A stretch of DNA of 54,291 nucleotides from Candidatus Poribacteria bacterium (GTDB lineage Bacteria > Poribacteria > WGA-4E > WGA-3G). Position 1 is the stretch's first letter. The number at the start of each line of letters is the position of its first letter. The stretch covers positions 1 through 54,291 of the forward strand of contig PYIY01000081.1 in assembly GCA_003635195.1 (NCBI GenBank), written 5' to 3'. Shown here one piece after another: positions 1-8,652 of this stretch. The notes beneath the pieces were generated by a model. The model saw only the letters and a program-made list of their open reading frames with translations. It was not told where the DNA came from and made no database searches. The translations under genes were made by a program, and so were the position numbers.

Positions 1-562
1 TCAGCAGCAATGGAGCAATCGGATTGATAATCTTGCCATCACGCGATGTGATCAGGTCTGGGTCGGTGATATTACCTACGTCCGTTTGAAAGGACATTTC
101 GTCTACGTCGCGGTGCTCATGGATGTCTTCACTCGCATGATAAGAGGGTGGCAGGTCAGTCGGCACCTGAACCAACCCCTGACGTTGAAGCCTTTAGAAC
201 AAGCACTGCGTCAGAGCGTCCCAGAGATCCATCATTCCGATCAAGGCGTGCAGTATCTGTCTAATACTTACATCAAGACCTTGATATGTCATGGGATAGA
301 GGTCTCTTTAGCCCGTAGAGGGTGTCCTTGGGAGAACGGGTATGCCGAAAGACTCATCCGAACGCTCAAGGAAGAGGAAGTCCACCTCAATGACTATGAG
401 AATATCTCAGAAGTTGAATCACGTATCGGTTATTTTATTCAACAGGTGTATAACCAGAAACGCCCGCATTCGGCGTTAGGGTATTTAACACCCGTCGAAT
501 TTGAGCAAAAAAACTTGTCTTAACTTTACGGAATTGCGGCCCTAATTAGCGTTGGCACTACA
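1..562 (+). mobile_element. 3' end of an IS3-family insertion sequence
   Basis: The window opens inside an IS3-type element. Its transposase reading frame runs in from outside and stops at 523. The right boundary is not certain. IS3-family ends usually finish in CA, and a segment ending GGCACTACA at 562 is a plausible terminus, after which the sequence turns AT-rich and holds the moaA promoter. The left end and any target duplication lie outside the window, so neither the inverted repeat nor the duplication can be verified. Confidence 0.6.
2..523 (+). CDS. IS3-family transposase OrfB, integrase core (5'-partial)
   Basis: This is the catalytic C-terminal half of a DDE transposase of the IS3 OrfB type, which cuts and joins the ends of its element. 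The frame is open to the window edge. A TTG at 86 gives a shorter reading, but the codons before it read WVGDITYV, the conserved first-Asp motif, so the true start is upstream. The acidic triad is visible: Asp in GDIT, Asp in HHSDQG, and Glu in ENGYAERL followed by RTLKEEE. The C-terminal YNQKRPHSALGYLTP is the usual rve/IS3 ending, so the 3' end looks intact. OrfA is not in view. The element was probably active recently, since no frameshift is seen in this part. Confidence 0.92.
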   Translation, partial: QQQWSNRIDNLAITRCDQVWVGDITYVRLKGHFVYVAVLMDVFTRMIRGWQVSRHLNQPLTLKPLEQALRQSVPEIHHSDQGVQYLSNTYIKTLICHGIEVSLARRGCPWENGYAERLIRTLKEEEVHLNDYENISEVESRIGYFIQQVYNQKRPHSALGYLTPVEFEQKNLS

Positions 563-696
563 AAAAGTTAACTAACACAAGTCGTTATATATCAAAGTTA
601 TACATGTGTCAATTGAAAATTTCTTGGCGGTGTGCGACTCAATTGTTCCTCCCTTTCTCCAAAAATCTTTTTTAAAGTATTTACTATAAAAAATAC

Positions 697-725
697 TTGC
701 AAAAAGAATATTGATGTGATATACT
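697..725 (+). promoter_or_regulatory. Sigma-70-type promoter for moaA
   Basis: TTGCAA (697-702), a 17-base spacer and TATACT (720-725), with TG one base before the -10 hexamer (extended -10). It lies 33 bases upstream of the moaA start in an AT-rich stretch just beyond the IS end. Prediction from sequence only. Confidence 0.6.
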
Positions 726-757
726 ATTAATAAATTTGAGTTTGTCATAAATTAATC

Positions 758-1753
758 ATGAAACAACAGATGCTTGACCGCTTTGGGCGGATCCATACGA
801 ATCTGAGAATCTCGGTTACGGATGTTTGCAACTTTCGGTGTATCTATTGTATGCCCGAAGACATGACCTTCATGCCAGATTCAGCGCTCATGACTTATGA
901 CGAGATTCTGCATCTCGCACGGATTTTCGTCGGATTGGGTGTTAACAAAGTGCGGATTACCGGGGGCGAACCGCTTGTACGTCCCGGTGTACCGGCACTC
1001 ATAAAACGATTAGCGCAGTTAGAAGGCCTCAAAGACATCAGTTTGACAACTAACGGCATCGGACTTGTTAGCCAAGCGCAGGCACTCTACGATGCTGGAC
1101 TTCGTCGGATTAATGTGAGTTTGGACACGCTTAACGAGGAGAAATTCGAGCAGATGACACGTCGGAAAGTGCTCTCACGCGTGCTTGAAGGACTTAAAAC
1201 AGCGCATGATTGCGGTTTCAATCCAATTAAAGTCAACGCTGTTGCGATGCGAGGTTTTACCGACGACGAGATTGTTGATTTGGCGACCTTCGCACGGAAA
1301 AATGACTATCAACTCCGATTCATCGAATTTATGCCGCTTGATGCCGATGATGTATGGGGACGCAACATGTACGTCCCCGGAAAAGAGATTATTGAAAAGA
1401 TTAACGCTGTTTATCCACTTGCTCCGGTAACCTTGAACGGTGAGGCAAAGAGCGATACTGCGCAACGTTATCGCTTCGCTGATAACGGGAACGAAGTCGG
1501 TGTCATACCCTCTGTCAGTGAACCGTTTTGCGAAAATTGCAACCGGGTCCGCCTGACTGCTGACGGGAAATTCCGTACCTGTCTCTTCTCATTGACAGAA
1601 ACCGACCTGCTTACACCACTACGCCAAGGCGCAGCAGATGAGACCATTGCCGAATTAATTCTTGGGGCAGTTGAACGGAAAGAGGCGGGGCATAAGATTA
1701 ATGCAGCCGACTTCGTTAAACCCGAACGAAATATGTCAAGAATTGGCGGTTGA
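758..1753 (+). CDS. moaA: GTP 3',8-cyclase MoaA (molybdenum cofactor step 1)
   Basis: Radical-SAM enzyme that rearranges GTP to 3',8-cyclo-H2GTP, the first step of molybdopterin synthesis, in the cytoplasm. At 331 residues it has normal family length. The N-terminal SAM cluster motif is CNFRCIYC (Cys24, 28, 31), followed by the ITGGEP segment. The second, GTP-side cluster is CENC with a third cysteine 13 residues later (Cys258, 261, 275). The protein ends in the double glycine (RIGG) that MoaA needs for activity. No other moa/mog gene is in the window. It lies 106 bases upstream of sufC in the same direction, which makes sense for a two-cluster enzyme but does not prove co-transcription. No strong ribosome site precedes the ATG, while a good promoter lies upstream. 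Confidence 0.95.
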   Translation: MKQQMLDRFGRIHTNLRISVTDVCNFRCIYCMPEDMTFMPDSALMTYDEILHLARIFVGLGVNKVRITGGEPLVRPGVPALIKRLAQLEGLKDISLTTNGIGLVSQAQALYDAGLRRINVSLDTLNEEKFEQMTRRKVLSRVLEGLKTAHDCGFNPIKVNAVAMRGFTDDEIVDLATFARKNDYQLRFIEFMPLDADDVWGRNMYVPGKEIIEKINAVYPLAPVTLNGEAKSDTAQRYRFADNGNEVGVIPSVSEPFCENCNRVRLTADGKFRTCLFSLTETDLLTPLRQGAADETIAELILGAVERKEAGHKINAADFVKPERNMSRIGG

Positions 1754-1859
1754 TGTGTCTTTTACAACGATATGGACGAGTGTTTTACGCGACTCGGACG
1801 AATAAAAAGAAACAGATTGGGAAAATATCCATAAATAAACCAAGGAGTTCAAACTAACG

Positions 1860-2642
1860 GTGAGCAAAGACTTGACGATTAGAGACTTGCACATCAGTGT
1901 GCAAGGGAAACCAATTATCAAAGGATTAAATTTAAGTGTCCAACAGGGCGAGATCCACGCGCTTATGGGACCAAACGGGTCCGGCAAAAGCACCCTCGCT
2001 AAAGGTTTGATGGGGCATCCACTTTACGAGGTTGATTCCGGTGAGGTAATTTTCGATGGTATTGATGTCTTGGAATTGGAGCCTAACGAACGTGCCAAAC
2101 TCGGACTCTTCCTCGCTTTCCAGTATCCAACAGCGATTCCAGGTGTCAGTTTAGCAAATTTCCTAAGGCTTGCGGTCAGTGCTGTCCGTGGCAAAGGGGC
2201 AAACGGTTCCGAGAAGGACGGCCTCATTCCGATGCGCGAATTTCGGCGTGAACTTCGCGAGAAAATGCAACAACTCGGCGTTGATGATTCCTTCGCGAGG
2301 CGGTACCTGAATGATGGATTCTCTGGCGGCGAAATGAAGCGTGCTGAAATCCTGCAGCTCGCGATGCTCGAACCGAAAATCGCGATTCTCGATGAAACCG
2401 ATTCCGGACTTGATATTGATGCTGTGCGGATCGTCGGTGAAAGTATTAGTCAGTTGATCGGACCCGATTTGGGGGTCCTGATTATCACCCATTACCCACG
2501 TTTGTTGGACTATATTCGCCCGCAGTTCGTACATATCCTGCTTGATGGGAGAGTCGTTGAATCTGGCGGATGGGAATTGACACAGGTGTTAGAAGCAGAG
2601 GGTTACGATCCGATTCGTGAAAAACACGGTATTGCTGAATAG
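1860..2642 (+). CDS. sufC: Fe-S assembly ATPase SufC
   Basis: ABC-type ATPase of the SufBCD scaffold that builds iron-sulfur clusters in the cytoplasm. 260 residues, the usual SufC length. Walker A GPNGSGKS is at about residues 37-44, the ABC signature FSGGEMKR at about 154-161, and the SufC-specific Walker B region reads LDETDSGLD. It has no membrane segment, as expected. The start is GTG at 1860, with AAGGAG at 1842-1847 in front at rather long spacing; the GTG gives the canonical N-terminus. It is the first gene of the suf series, followed by sufB after 51 bases, the common C-B-D order. No SufR- or IscR-type regulator gene is nearby. Confidence 0.96.
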   Translation: MSKDLTIRDLHISVQGKPIIKGLNLSVQQGEIHALMGPNGSGKSTLAKGLMGHPLYEVDSGEVIFDGIDVLELEPNERAKLGLFLAFQYPTAIPGVSLANFLRLAVSAVRGKGANGSEKDGLIPMREFRRELREKMQQLGVDDSFARRYLNDGFSGGEMKRAEILQLAMLEPKIAILDETDSGLDIDAVRIVGESISQLIGPDLGVLIITHYPRLLDYIRPQFVHILLDGRVVESGGWELTQVLEAEGYDPIREKHGIAE

Positions 2643-2693
2643 TTGTCGGGGCACGGTAGTTGAATACCGACGACGACTGAAGGAGGAAGTAAA

Positions 2694-4112
2694 ATGGCAA
2701 ATTCTGAAAAGAACGCGATGGAAGAACTCGGAATTAGTAAAGAGTATCAATATGGGTTCCACGACGATATTGAACCGACGTTTAAGTCACGCAAGGGGTT
2801 GGACGAGGAAGTCATCAACCAGATGTGCGACATCAAGGGTGAGCCCGACTGGATGCGCCAGTACCGCCTTGAGGCTTACAAGATTTTCAAGCAGAAGCCG
2901 ATGACAAAATGGGGCGGCGACCTCTCGCAACTCGATTTTGACGACATTTACTATTATGTCAAAGCTTCTGACCGGAGTGAACGCAGTTGGGACGATGTAC
3001 CGGACGACATCAAAAAGACCTTTGATCGACTCGGCATTCCTGAAGCCGAGCGGAAATTCCTCGCTGGTGTTGGCGCACAGTACGACTCTGAAGTCGTTTA
3101 CCATAACATCGTTGAAGAATTGGACAAAATCGGTGTTGTATTCCTTGATACCGATACCGCTGTCAAAGAGTACCCTGATCTGGTCAAGAAATACTTCGGA
3201 ACGATCATCCCGTCTGCGGATAACCAGTTTGCAGCACTCAACAGTGCTGTTTGGAGTGGTGGCAGCTTCGTTTATGTTCCGCCGGGTGTGAAGGTTGAAT
3301 ACCCATTGCAAGCCTATTTCCGTATCAACAGCGAAAATATGGGACAGTTTGAACGTACGCTCATCATCGCTGACGAAGGTTCCCAGGTACATTACGTTGA
3401 AGGGTGCACCGCGCCGACATTCAGCAGCGAATCCTTGCACAGCGCGGTGGTTGAGATTGTCTGCATGAAAGGCTCCCGGGTACGTTATACCACTATCCAG
3501 AATTGGGCGAACAATGTATATAATCTCGTCACGAAACGCGCATTCGCCTATGAAGACGCGCAGATGGAATGGGTTGACGGCAACCTCGGTAGTAAGTTGA
3601 CGATGAAGTATCCGAGTGTCTATATGATGGAACCGGGCGCGCGTGGCGACATCCTCTCGATTGCTTTCGCGAGCAAGGGGCAGCACCAAGATGCAGGCGC
3701 GAAAGTCTATCACTGCGCACCGCACACCACCTCGCAGATAACTTCCAAGAGTATCAGTAAAGATGGGGGTAGATCGAGTTATCGCGGATGGGTTGATGTC
3801 GCGAAAGGTGCCAAAGGTTGTAAATCACACGTCGTTTGTGATGCCCTTATCCTTGACAAGGACTCTCGCTCAGACACCTATCCGGTTATTGAGATTGGTG
3901 AGAACGATACCAACATTGAACATGAGGCTCGGGTCAGCAAAATCGGGGAGGAACAGCTCTTCTACTTGATGAGCCGTGGGCTTTCGGAAGAGGAAGCCTC
4001 CACAATGATTGTCAACGGGTTTATTGAACCTCTCGTTAAAGAACTTCCAATGGAATATGCTGTGGAAATGAACCGTCTCATCCAACTTCAGATGGAAGGT
4101 TCAGTGGGTTAA
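2694..4112 (+). CDS. sufB: Fe-S assembly scaffold SufB
   Basis: Core subunit of the SufBCD complex, where clusters are put together on a beta-helix platform. 472 residues is typical. The N-terminal part contains [17 protein letters not shown], typical of the family. The beta-helix core includes [10 protein letters not shown] and EGCTAPTF, and the C-terminus reads [17 protein letters not shown]. The ribosome site is strong (GGAGG just upstream of the ATG). The following 161-base gap to sufD carries a dispersed inverted repeat rather than a gene, so the operon may have been interrupted by a non-coding insertion. Confidence 0.96.
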   Translation: MANSEKNAMEELGISKEYQYGFHDDIEPTFKSRKGLDEEVINQMCDIKGEPDWMRQYRLEAYKIFKQKPMTKWGGDLSQLDFDDIYYYVKASDRSERSWDDVPDDIKKTFDRLGIPEAERKFLAGVGAQYDSEVVYHNIVEELDKIGVVFLDTDTAVKEYPDLVKKYFGTIIPSADNQFAALNSAVWSGGSFVYVPPGVKVEYPLQAYFRINSENMGQFERTLIIADEGSQVHYVEGCTAPTFSSESLHSAVVEIVCMKGSRVRYTTIQNWANNVYNLVTKRAFAYEDAQMEWVDGNLGSKLTMKYPSVYMMEPGARGDILSIAFASKGQHQDAGAKVYHCAPHTTSQITSKSISKDGGRSSYRGWVDVAKGAKGCKSHVVCDALILDKDSRSDTYPVIEIGENDTNIEHEARVSKIGEEQLFYLMSRGLSEEEASTMIVNGFIEPLVKELPMEYAVEMNRLIQLQMEGSVG

Positions 4113-4258
4113 GGGGTTATCGGTTGTCAGTTGTCAGTTATCGGTTAAGAGATGCTTTGTAACAATCTGCCCAAGTTTCGAGTATGTCAGAAGGTAGTAA
4201 ATTATTACATCAAGACCTTTTAGCTGAAAACTGATAACTGAATATCGACAACCAATAA
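4113..4258. repeat. Dispersed inverted repeat, copy A (sufB-sufD gap)
   Basis: The left arm (about 4117-4148) is built from short units such as GTTATCGGTTGTCAGTT. The right arm (about 4221-4253) carries the complementary kind, such as CTGAAAACTGATAACTG. Between them lies a 70-base core that includes TTTGTAACAATC, which recurs in copy C. It holds no credible gene. The same unit types recur at 5640, 26960, 35199 and 50440. Confidence 0.7.
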
Positions 4259-4273
4259 AGGATTAAAACAAAA

Positions 4274-5632
4274 TTGCAAAAAGGTGATTTTTCAAAAGAA
4301 TTTCTACAAAAAATAGCAGCAGCTGAACCACAGTGGATGCGTGAGAAACGCTTGGAGGCTTACGCATTGTACGAATCCTTACCGATGCCACATACGACTA
4401 AAGATGATGTGTGGCGACGTACCGTTGATATGCGTACCCAAGATTATTGGCGACGTACCCGGCGATATCTTCGCGGTTTCGCTGTTGAAAATTATCATCC
4501 GAGTGTCCCTAATGGCGCGGTATCCTCCGAAGATGTTGACTACAGTGAAGCGGAAACGGCGGGTGGCCTTGTGCAAGTTGATGGACGATGCCAACACACT
4601 TCTGGTTCTGAGATACTCAAGGAAAAAGGCGTATACTTTGCCGATATCCATACAGCCCTGCAAGAGCAACCCGAACTTCTCCGTACTTACTTCATGAACA
4701 AGGCGGTGACGTTAGAAACGGTGTTAAAGAGTGGGAATATCGCGCAACGTAATAAGTTTGATGCGCTTCACGGGGCATTTTGGCAGGGCGGTTACTTATT
4801 GCATGTGCCGAAAGGCGCGAGGCTTGAAGTGCCGTTGCACGTCTATATCAAAATGTCTGAAGCGGAGCAAGCCGACTTATCACATACCCTCATTATTGCT
4901 GAAGAGGGTAGTCAAGTCGTCGTTTTGGAAGACAATTTATCTACCACTCCAGATGCAAGCGGATTGCACAGTGGCGCGGTCGAAATTTTCGCCGGACAGA
5001 ATGCGAATGTGACATACGTGCAGGCACAACGTTGGAACCGGCAAATCTGGAACTTCGCTTCGCACCGCGCGATGGTTGCCAGAGATGCCCATCTCTGTTG
5101 GGTGACCGCTACGTTTGGGGGTAGGCTCAACAAGATAAACCAAGCCGTTGTCTTAGAGGGCGCAGGTGGGAACGCCAAAATGTTAGGAATCGCTTTTACG
5201 GATGCACGCCAACATTTAGATGTTAGCACCGCACAGGAGCATGTTTCACCGCATACCTCCAGTGATCTCCTATACCGAACTGTCCTCAAAGACAGGGCAC
5301 AGTCTGCGTGGGGTGGCAACATCTACGTCTATCCGGCGGCGAATCATACCGACGCGTACCAGAAGAACGATAATCTCCTACTCAGTGAACGGGCGCATGC
5401 CGATACTTTACCCGGATTAGAAATTCAGGCGCATGAGGTGCGTTGTACACATGGCGCGACTGCTGGTAAGATTGATGCGGAACAGATTTTTTACCTAATG
5501 AGTCGTGGTTTGCTTTATACGGAAGCAGAGAAACTAATTGTTGAAGGGTTCTTTGAACCTGTCATGGAACGTATCCCATTAAAATCTGTGCGCGAAGAAT
5601 TAAGTACGTCTATTACGCGCAAACTTGAATAG
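4274..5632 (+). CDS. sufD: Fe-S assembly protein SufD
   Basis: Partner of SufB in the SufBCD complex, with the same beta-helix fold, needed for iron entry and scaffold stability. 452 residues. An N-terminal segment PQWMREKRLEAYALYESLP parallels SufB's. The core has GGYLLHVPKGARLEVPLH, and the C-terminus reads [20 protein letters not shown], the SufB/SufD signature. The start is TTG at 4274 with AAAGGA 11 bases upstream; no ATG gives a better N-terminus. Assignment to SufD rather than a second SufB rests on order and on weaker similarity to SufB. Confidence 0.93.
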   Translation: MQKGDFSKEFLQKIAAAEPQWMREKRLEAYALYESLPMPHTTKDDVWRRTVDMRTQDYWRRTRRYLRGFAVENYHPSVPNGAVSSEDVDYSEAETAGGLVQVDGRCQHTSGSEILKEKGVYFADIHTALQEQPELLRTYFMNKAVTLETVLKSGNIAQRNKFDALHGAFWQGGYLLHVPKGARLEVPLHVYIKMSEAEQADLSHTLIIAEEGSQVVVLEDNLSTTPDASGLHSGAVEIFAGQNANVTYVQAQRWNRQIWNFASHRAMVARDAHLCWVTATFGGRLNKINQAVVLEGAGGNAKMLGIAFTDARQHLDVSTAQEHVSPHTSSDLLYRTVLKDRAQSAWGGNIYVYPAANHTDAYQKNDNLLLSERAHADTLPGLEIQAHEVRCTHGATAGKIDAEQIFYLMSRGLLYTEAEKLIVEGFFEPVMERIPLKSVREELSTSITRKLE

Positions 5633-5639
5633 TTGTCAG

Positions 5640-5799
5640 TGGGAATGGTTATCAGTTTTCAGTCGTCAGTTGTCGGTTAAAGATGTTTGTTGTGGAGGGC
5701 AGTTAACTGGACTGCCACAGGAAATTAACTGGTAACTGAAAACCGATAGCTGATAGCCATCTTACTGATAACCGACAACCGACAACCGATAACGAATAA
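5640..5799. repeat. Dispersed inverted repeat, copy B (sufD-grx gap)
   Basis: The left arm (about 5648-5681) has GTTATCAGTTTTCAGT-type units. A small central stem-loop is built from GGCAGT and ACTGCC. The right arm (about 5730-5793) has repeated ACTGAAAACCGATAGCTGAT and ACCGACAACCGACAACCGAT units. It is the second copy within 1.6 kb, on either side of sufD. Confidence 0.7.
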
Positions 5800-5817
5800 A
5801 AAAAGGAGAAACTCACC

Positions 5818-6159
5818 ATGAGTCAACCGAAAATTATCGCTTACATGAAGCCCGTCTGCGGATGGAGCAATGGTGTCCGTGCCATCTTCGCCAAATACGG
5901 TTTGGCGTATGAAGATAGAGACATCATTAACAACGAAAACAACTATCGTGAAATGGTTCAGAAAACGCGGCAGCCTTATCAGCCGTGCGTTCAGATTGAT
6001 GACGTGATGCTTGCCGATGTCAGTGGTGATGAAGTGGAACACTATTTGGTTTCGGAAGGGATTGTTCAATCGAGCGATGCTGAAACCGATGTGCCAACGG
6101 ATCAGGCATGTGAGGACCACGGACCGTCTGCTGTCAGTATCGGTTTCCCCAGTCGATAG
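5818..6159 (+). CDS. Monothiol glutaredoxin-like protein (CGWS)
   Basis: Small thioredoxin-fold protein of 113 residues. Monothiol glutaredoxins of this class (Grx4/GrxD/Grx5) carry and deliver [2Fe-2S] clusters using glutathione. The active-site motif is CGWS at residues 14-17, in place of the usual CGFS, with an aromatic residue retained. The cis-Pro region reads QPYQPCVQI and the C-terminal glutathione-site region reads DVSGDEV. It lies between sufD and sufS with a good ribosome site (AAAAGGAG). The position supports a cluster-carrier role. The last 25 residues are extra compared with a minimal glutaredoxin. It could instead be a general redox glutaredoxin. Confidence 0.85.
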   Translation: MSQPKIIAYMKPVCGWSNGVRAIFAKYGLAYEDRDIINNENNYREMVQKTRQPYQPCVQIDDVMLADVSGDEVEHYLVSEGIVQSSDAETDVPTDQACEDHGPSAVSIGFPSR

Positions 6160-6181
6160 CGTATTTAATGGTCTCCGATGG

Positions 6182-6207
6182 TAAGCACGCTCAGCCGGGC
6201 GTGCTTA
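6182..6207 (+). promoter_or_regulatory. Stem-loop between grx and sufS
   Basis: A perfect 9-bp stem, TAAGCACGC (6182-6190) with GCGTGCTTA (6199-6207), can extend by two pairs to leave a four-base loop. No T run follows, so it is not a standard terminator. It may be an RNA-processing or stability element, or a short palindromic repeat like those at 8604 and 50355. Confidence 0.55.
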
Positions 6208-6244
6208 TCTGTAATTGAGACCCTTGCATAGGTTAATAAACACA

Positions 6245-7489
6245 ATGCACACCGCGCACTTTCGCCCTCTTGATGTAGAAAGCATCCGAAAAGATTTTCC
6301 GATCTTCGCAACGGAACCCCCTTTGGCTTTCCTTGATAATGCCGCGTCAACACAGACACCACGTCCGGTTGTTGCGGCGATGGATGCTTATTACGATACC
6401 TATCGTTCCAATATCCATCGCGGCATCTATCGTATTTCAGAGGAGGCGACGGAACAATATGAACGCGCACGCGAGAAGGTGGCACAACTCATTAACGCAC
6501 CGCGCTCGCGCCAAATCATCTTCACGCGAAATACAACGGAATCCATTAATCTCGTCGCTTATAGTTGGGGAACAGCAAATATTCGGGAAGGCGATGAAAT
6601 TGTCCTGACTGTTATGGAACACCATAGCAATCTCGTGCCTTGGCAGTTACTTGCACAGCGCACGGGCGCGGTGCTCCGGTTCCTTGAAATTACCGATGAA
6701 GGGTTGCTTGATTTCACACAACTCCGCGACTGCCTCACCGAAAAGACGAAACTTGTCGCTATGGGACACGTTTCTAATGTACTCGGGACTATCAATCCGA
6801 TTCAGTCTGTTATTGAGGCTGCACACGCTGTTGGCGCGAAAGTCGTCGTTGATGCAGCACAATCGGTCCCACATTTTCAGGTTGATGTTCAACAGCTCGA
6901 TTGTGATTTTCTCGCGTTCTCGGGACACAAGATGTGTGGACCGACGGGCATCGGTGTGTTATACGGTCAATTGGAACTGCTTGAAGAGATGCCTCCTTTC
7001 CTTGGTGGTGGTTCGATGATTCGCAGTGTGGAGCGCGAGGTATCGAGTTACGCGGAACTCCCGGCGAAATTTGAGGCGGGGACACCGAGCATCGCTGAAG
7101 CGATCGGACTTGGGCACGCCGTGGACTACATCACACAGGCAAATTTAGCAGCAATTCATGTTCATGAACAAGAACTCTTAAAATATGCCCATCAACGCTT
7201 AAAAGAAATCGAAGGCATCACGCTCTACGGACCGTCTGCTCCACATCAAAAAATGGGTGTTATCTCTTTTAATTTGGAGGGTATCCATCCGCATGACGTA
7301 GCAGGCGTTTTGGATACGCACGGTGTCGCTATCCGGGCAGGACATCACTGCGCGCAACCACTCATGGAGCGGTTAGATGTTATTGCCACCGCACGTGCCA
7401 GTTTTTACCTCTATAATACAATGGAAGACGTGGATCGGTTGTCCGAGGGACTCTGTAGAACGCAAAAACTCATGACTCGGAGAAGATAA
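6245..7489 (+). CDS. sufS: Cysteine desulfurase SufS (group II)
   Basis: PLP enzyme that removes sulfur from L-cysteine and passes it on as a persulfide. About 414 residues from the ATG at 6245. A TTG at 6215 in the same frame would add ten residues, but the ATG fits the family start better. The PLP lysine is in SGHKMCGPTG (Lys about 229). The catalytic cysteine is in GHHCAQPL (Cys about 369), the short-loop form of group II (SufS/CsdA) enzymes. THNTE-type and EHHSN motifs for cofactor binding are present (RNTTES, MEHHSN). The stop overlaps the start of the next gene by one base, so SufS and the U-type scaffold are probably translated together. No sufE is seen. Confidence 0.96.
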   Translation: MHTAHFRPLDVESIRKDFPIFATEPPLAFLDNAASTQTPRPVVAAMDAYYDTYRSNIHRGIYRISEEATEQYERAREKVAQLINAPRSRQIIFTRNTTESINLVAYSWGTANIREGDEIVLTVMEHHSNLVPWQLLAQRTGAVLRFLEITDEGLLDFTQLRDCLTEKTKLVAMGHVSNVLGTINPIQSVIEAAHAVGAKVVVDAAQSVPHFQVDVQQLDCDFLAFSGHKMCGPTGIGVLYGQLELLEEMPPFLGGGSMIRSVEREVSSYAELPAKFEAGTPSIAEAIGLGHAVDYITQANLAAIHVHEQELLKYAHQRLKEIEGITLYGPSAPHQKMGVISFNLEGIHPHDVAGVLDTHGVAIRAGHHCAQPLMERLDVIATARASFYLYNTMEDVDRLSEGLCRTQKLMTRRR

Positions 7490-7878
7490 TGAACATATAC
7501 CAGGAAGAACTGCTTGATCACTACGAAAATCCGAGCAACTACGGGACATTGCCGAATCCTGATATTTCGCACGAGGAAGATAATCCGCTTTGTGGGGATC
7601 AGATTCGCATTGATCTACTTGTTGAAGATGATAAGATCAAAGAGGTCCGTTTCTGTGGTCACGGTTGTACAATTAGTCTGGCGGCTGCCTCTATGTTGAC
7701 TGAGGAAATTGAAGGCAAAAGCCTTGAGGAAGTCAAGCAGCTCACAAAAGATGATATTTTGGATATGATCGGCATCCCCTTGGGACCTGTTCGGCTCAAA
7801 TGTGCGTTATTGGCTCTCAAAGTCCTCAAAGCCGGTGCGTATGGCATCCATAGCTGGCCCGGCGAAGAAGATAAGTAG
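7489..7878 (+). CDS. sufU: SufU/IscU-type scaffold or sulfur acceptor
   Basis: Receives sulfur from SufS and, depending on subtype, relays it or builds a cluster. 129 residues with the three conserved cysteines: Cys35 in PLCGD (with Asp37), Cys60 in GHGCTIS and Cys105 in VRLKCALL. The residue before the third cysteine is Lys, as in SufU, not His as in IscU. However, the roughly 20-residue insertion that separates SufU from IscU between the second and third cysteines is absent, so the protein is a hybrid in appearance. There is a one-base overlap with sufS. The symbol follows context. Confidence 0.85.
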   Translation: MNIYQEELLDHYENPSNYGTLPNPDISHEEDNPLCGDQIRIDLLVEDDKIKEVRFCGHGCTISLAAASMLTEEIEGKSLEEVKQLTKDDILDMIGIPLGPVRLKCALLALKVLKAGAYGIHSWPGEEDK

Positions 7879-7935
7879 CAGAGAACTATTGTGTTTTCTT
7901 GTATTTTGATTTCTTTACTTGGAATAAAAGAAACT

Positions 7936-8247
7936 ATGCCAGAATTCTATAAAGTTGCGAAGGTTAGTGAAGTACCACCCGGCACGAAACACTTGGTCGA
8001 AGTGGATTTCGTTCCTGTGCTACTTTTCAATATTGATGGTGAATTTTATGCAATGGAGGACGTTTGCACGCATGATGGTGGTCCTTTAGCCGAGGGCTGG
8101 CTCAACGGCGACGAGATAGAATGTCCACGGCATGGGGCACGCTTTTGTGTTAAAACCGGAGAGCCGCTCTGTATGCCTGCTGTTGAACCCATTGAATGTT
8201 ACACCGTCAAAATTGAGGATGATGATATTTTGATTAGTGTTGACTGA
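7936..8247 (+). CDS. Rieske [2Fe-2S] ferredoxin-like protein
   Basis: Small soluble electron carrier or ferredoxin subunit of 104 residues. The Rieske ligands are complete: Cys44 and His46 in CTHDGGPL, Cys63 and His66 in CPRHGARF. The frame is open from 7891, but the first good N-terminus is the ATG at 7936 (MPEFYKVAKV), and the upstream codons look non-coding. Proteins of this kind are often found in suf operons as well as in ring-hydroxylating oxygenases; no oxygenase subunit is nearby, so a role tied to cluster assembly or redox supply is inferred. Confidence 0.9.
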   Translation: MPEFYKVAKVSEVPPGTKHLVEVDFVPVLLFNIDGEFYAMEDVCTHDGGPLAEGWLNGDEIECPRHGARFCVKTGEPLCMPAVEPIECYTVKIEDDDILISVD

Positions 8248-8278
8248 TTGGTTATCCGTCTTATAGGAGGAAATCAGA

Positions 8279-8578
8279 ATGGTAACAGAAGAATCTGTAT
8301 TAGAATCTATAAAAGAAATTATTGACCCGGAAATCGGCATCAACATCGTTGATATGGGGCTTATTTACGGCGTGGATATCAATGACACGACTGTGGATAT
8401 TACAATGACCTTAACGAGTCCGGGATGTCCTGCTGGTGGACAGATTGTCAACGGTGCACAGCACGTCACGCAGCAACTGGATGGTGTTGACGAAGTCAAC
8501 GTCAATGTCGTCTGGGACCCGCGTTGGACTCCCGAAATGATGAGTGAAGACGCAAGGGACGAACTCGGTATCTTTTAA
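8279..8578 (+). CDS. sufT: SufT/MIP18-family (DUF59) Fe-S maturation protein
   Basis: 99 residues of the MIP18/DUF59 family, whose members help insert or carry Fe-S clusters (SufT in bacteria, MIP18/CIA2 in eukaryotes, PaaD in the phenylacetate pathway). Family features are DPEIGINIVDMGLIYGV near the N-terminus, SPGCPAG with Cys50, and VWDPRWTPEMMS near the C-terminus. The ribosome site is strong (TAGGAGGAAATCAG before the ATG). The suf context argues for SufT rather than PaaD. The stop overlaps the first unit of a 17-bp tandem repeat. Confidence 0.92.
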   Translation: MVTEESVLESIKEIIDPEIGINIVDMGLIYGVDINDTTVDITMTLTSPGCPAGGQIVNGAQHVTQQLDGVDEVNVNVVWDPRWTPEMMSEDARDELGIF

Positions 8579-8620
8579 TAGGAGTAGGCACGTAATAGGA
8601 GTAGGCACGCTCCGTGTGCC
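8576..8620. repeat. 17-bp tandem duplication plus short palindrome
   Basis: Two identical 17-base units, TAATAGGAGTAGGCACG, lie back to back (8576-8592 and 8593-8609). The first begins with the stop codon of the SufT gene. The second runs into a palindrome, GGCAC (8604-8608) with GTGCC (8616-8620). Confidence 0.75.
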
Positions 8621-8652
8621 GAAGCCCGTAAACTATAAACCCGCGTGACTTC

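Noticed and set aside
2787..3725. 312-residue minus-strand frame over sufB
   Set aside because: It lies wholly inside the well-supported sufB gene and has no recognisable motif.
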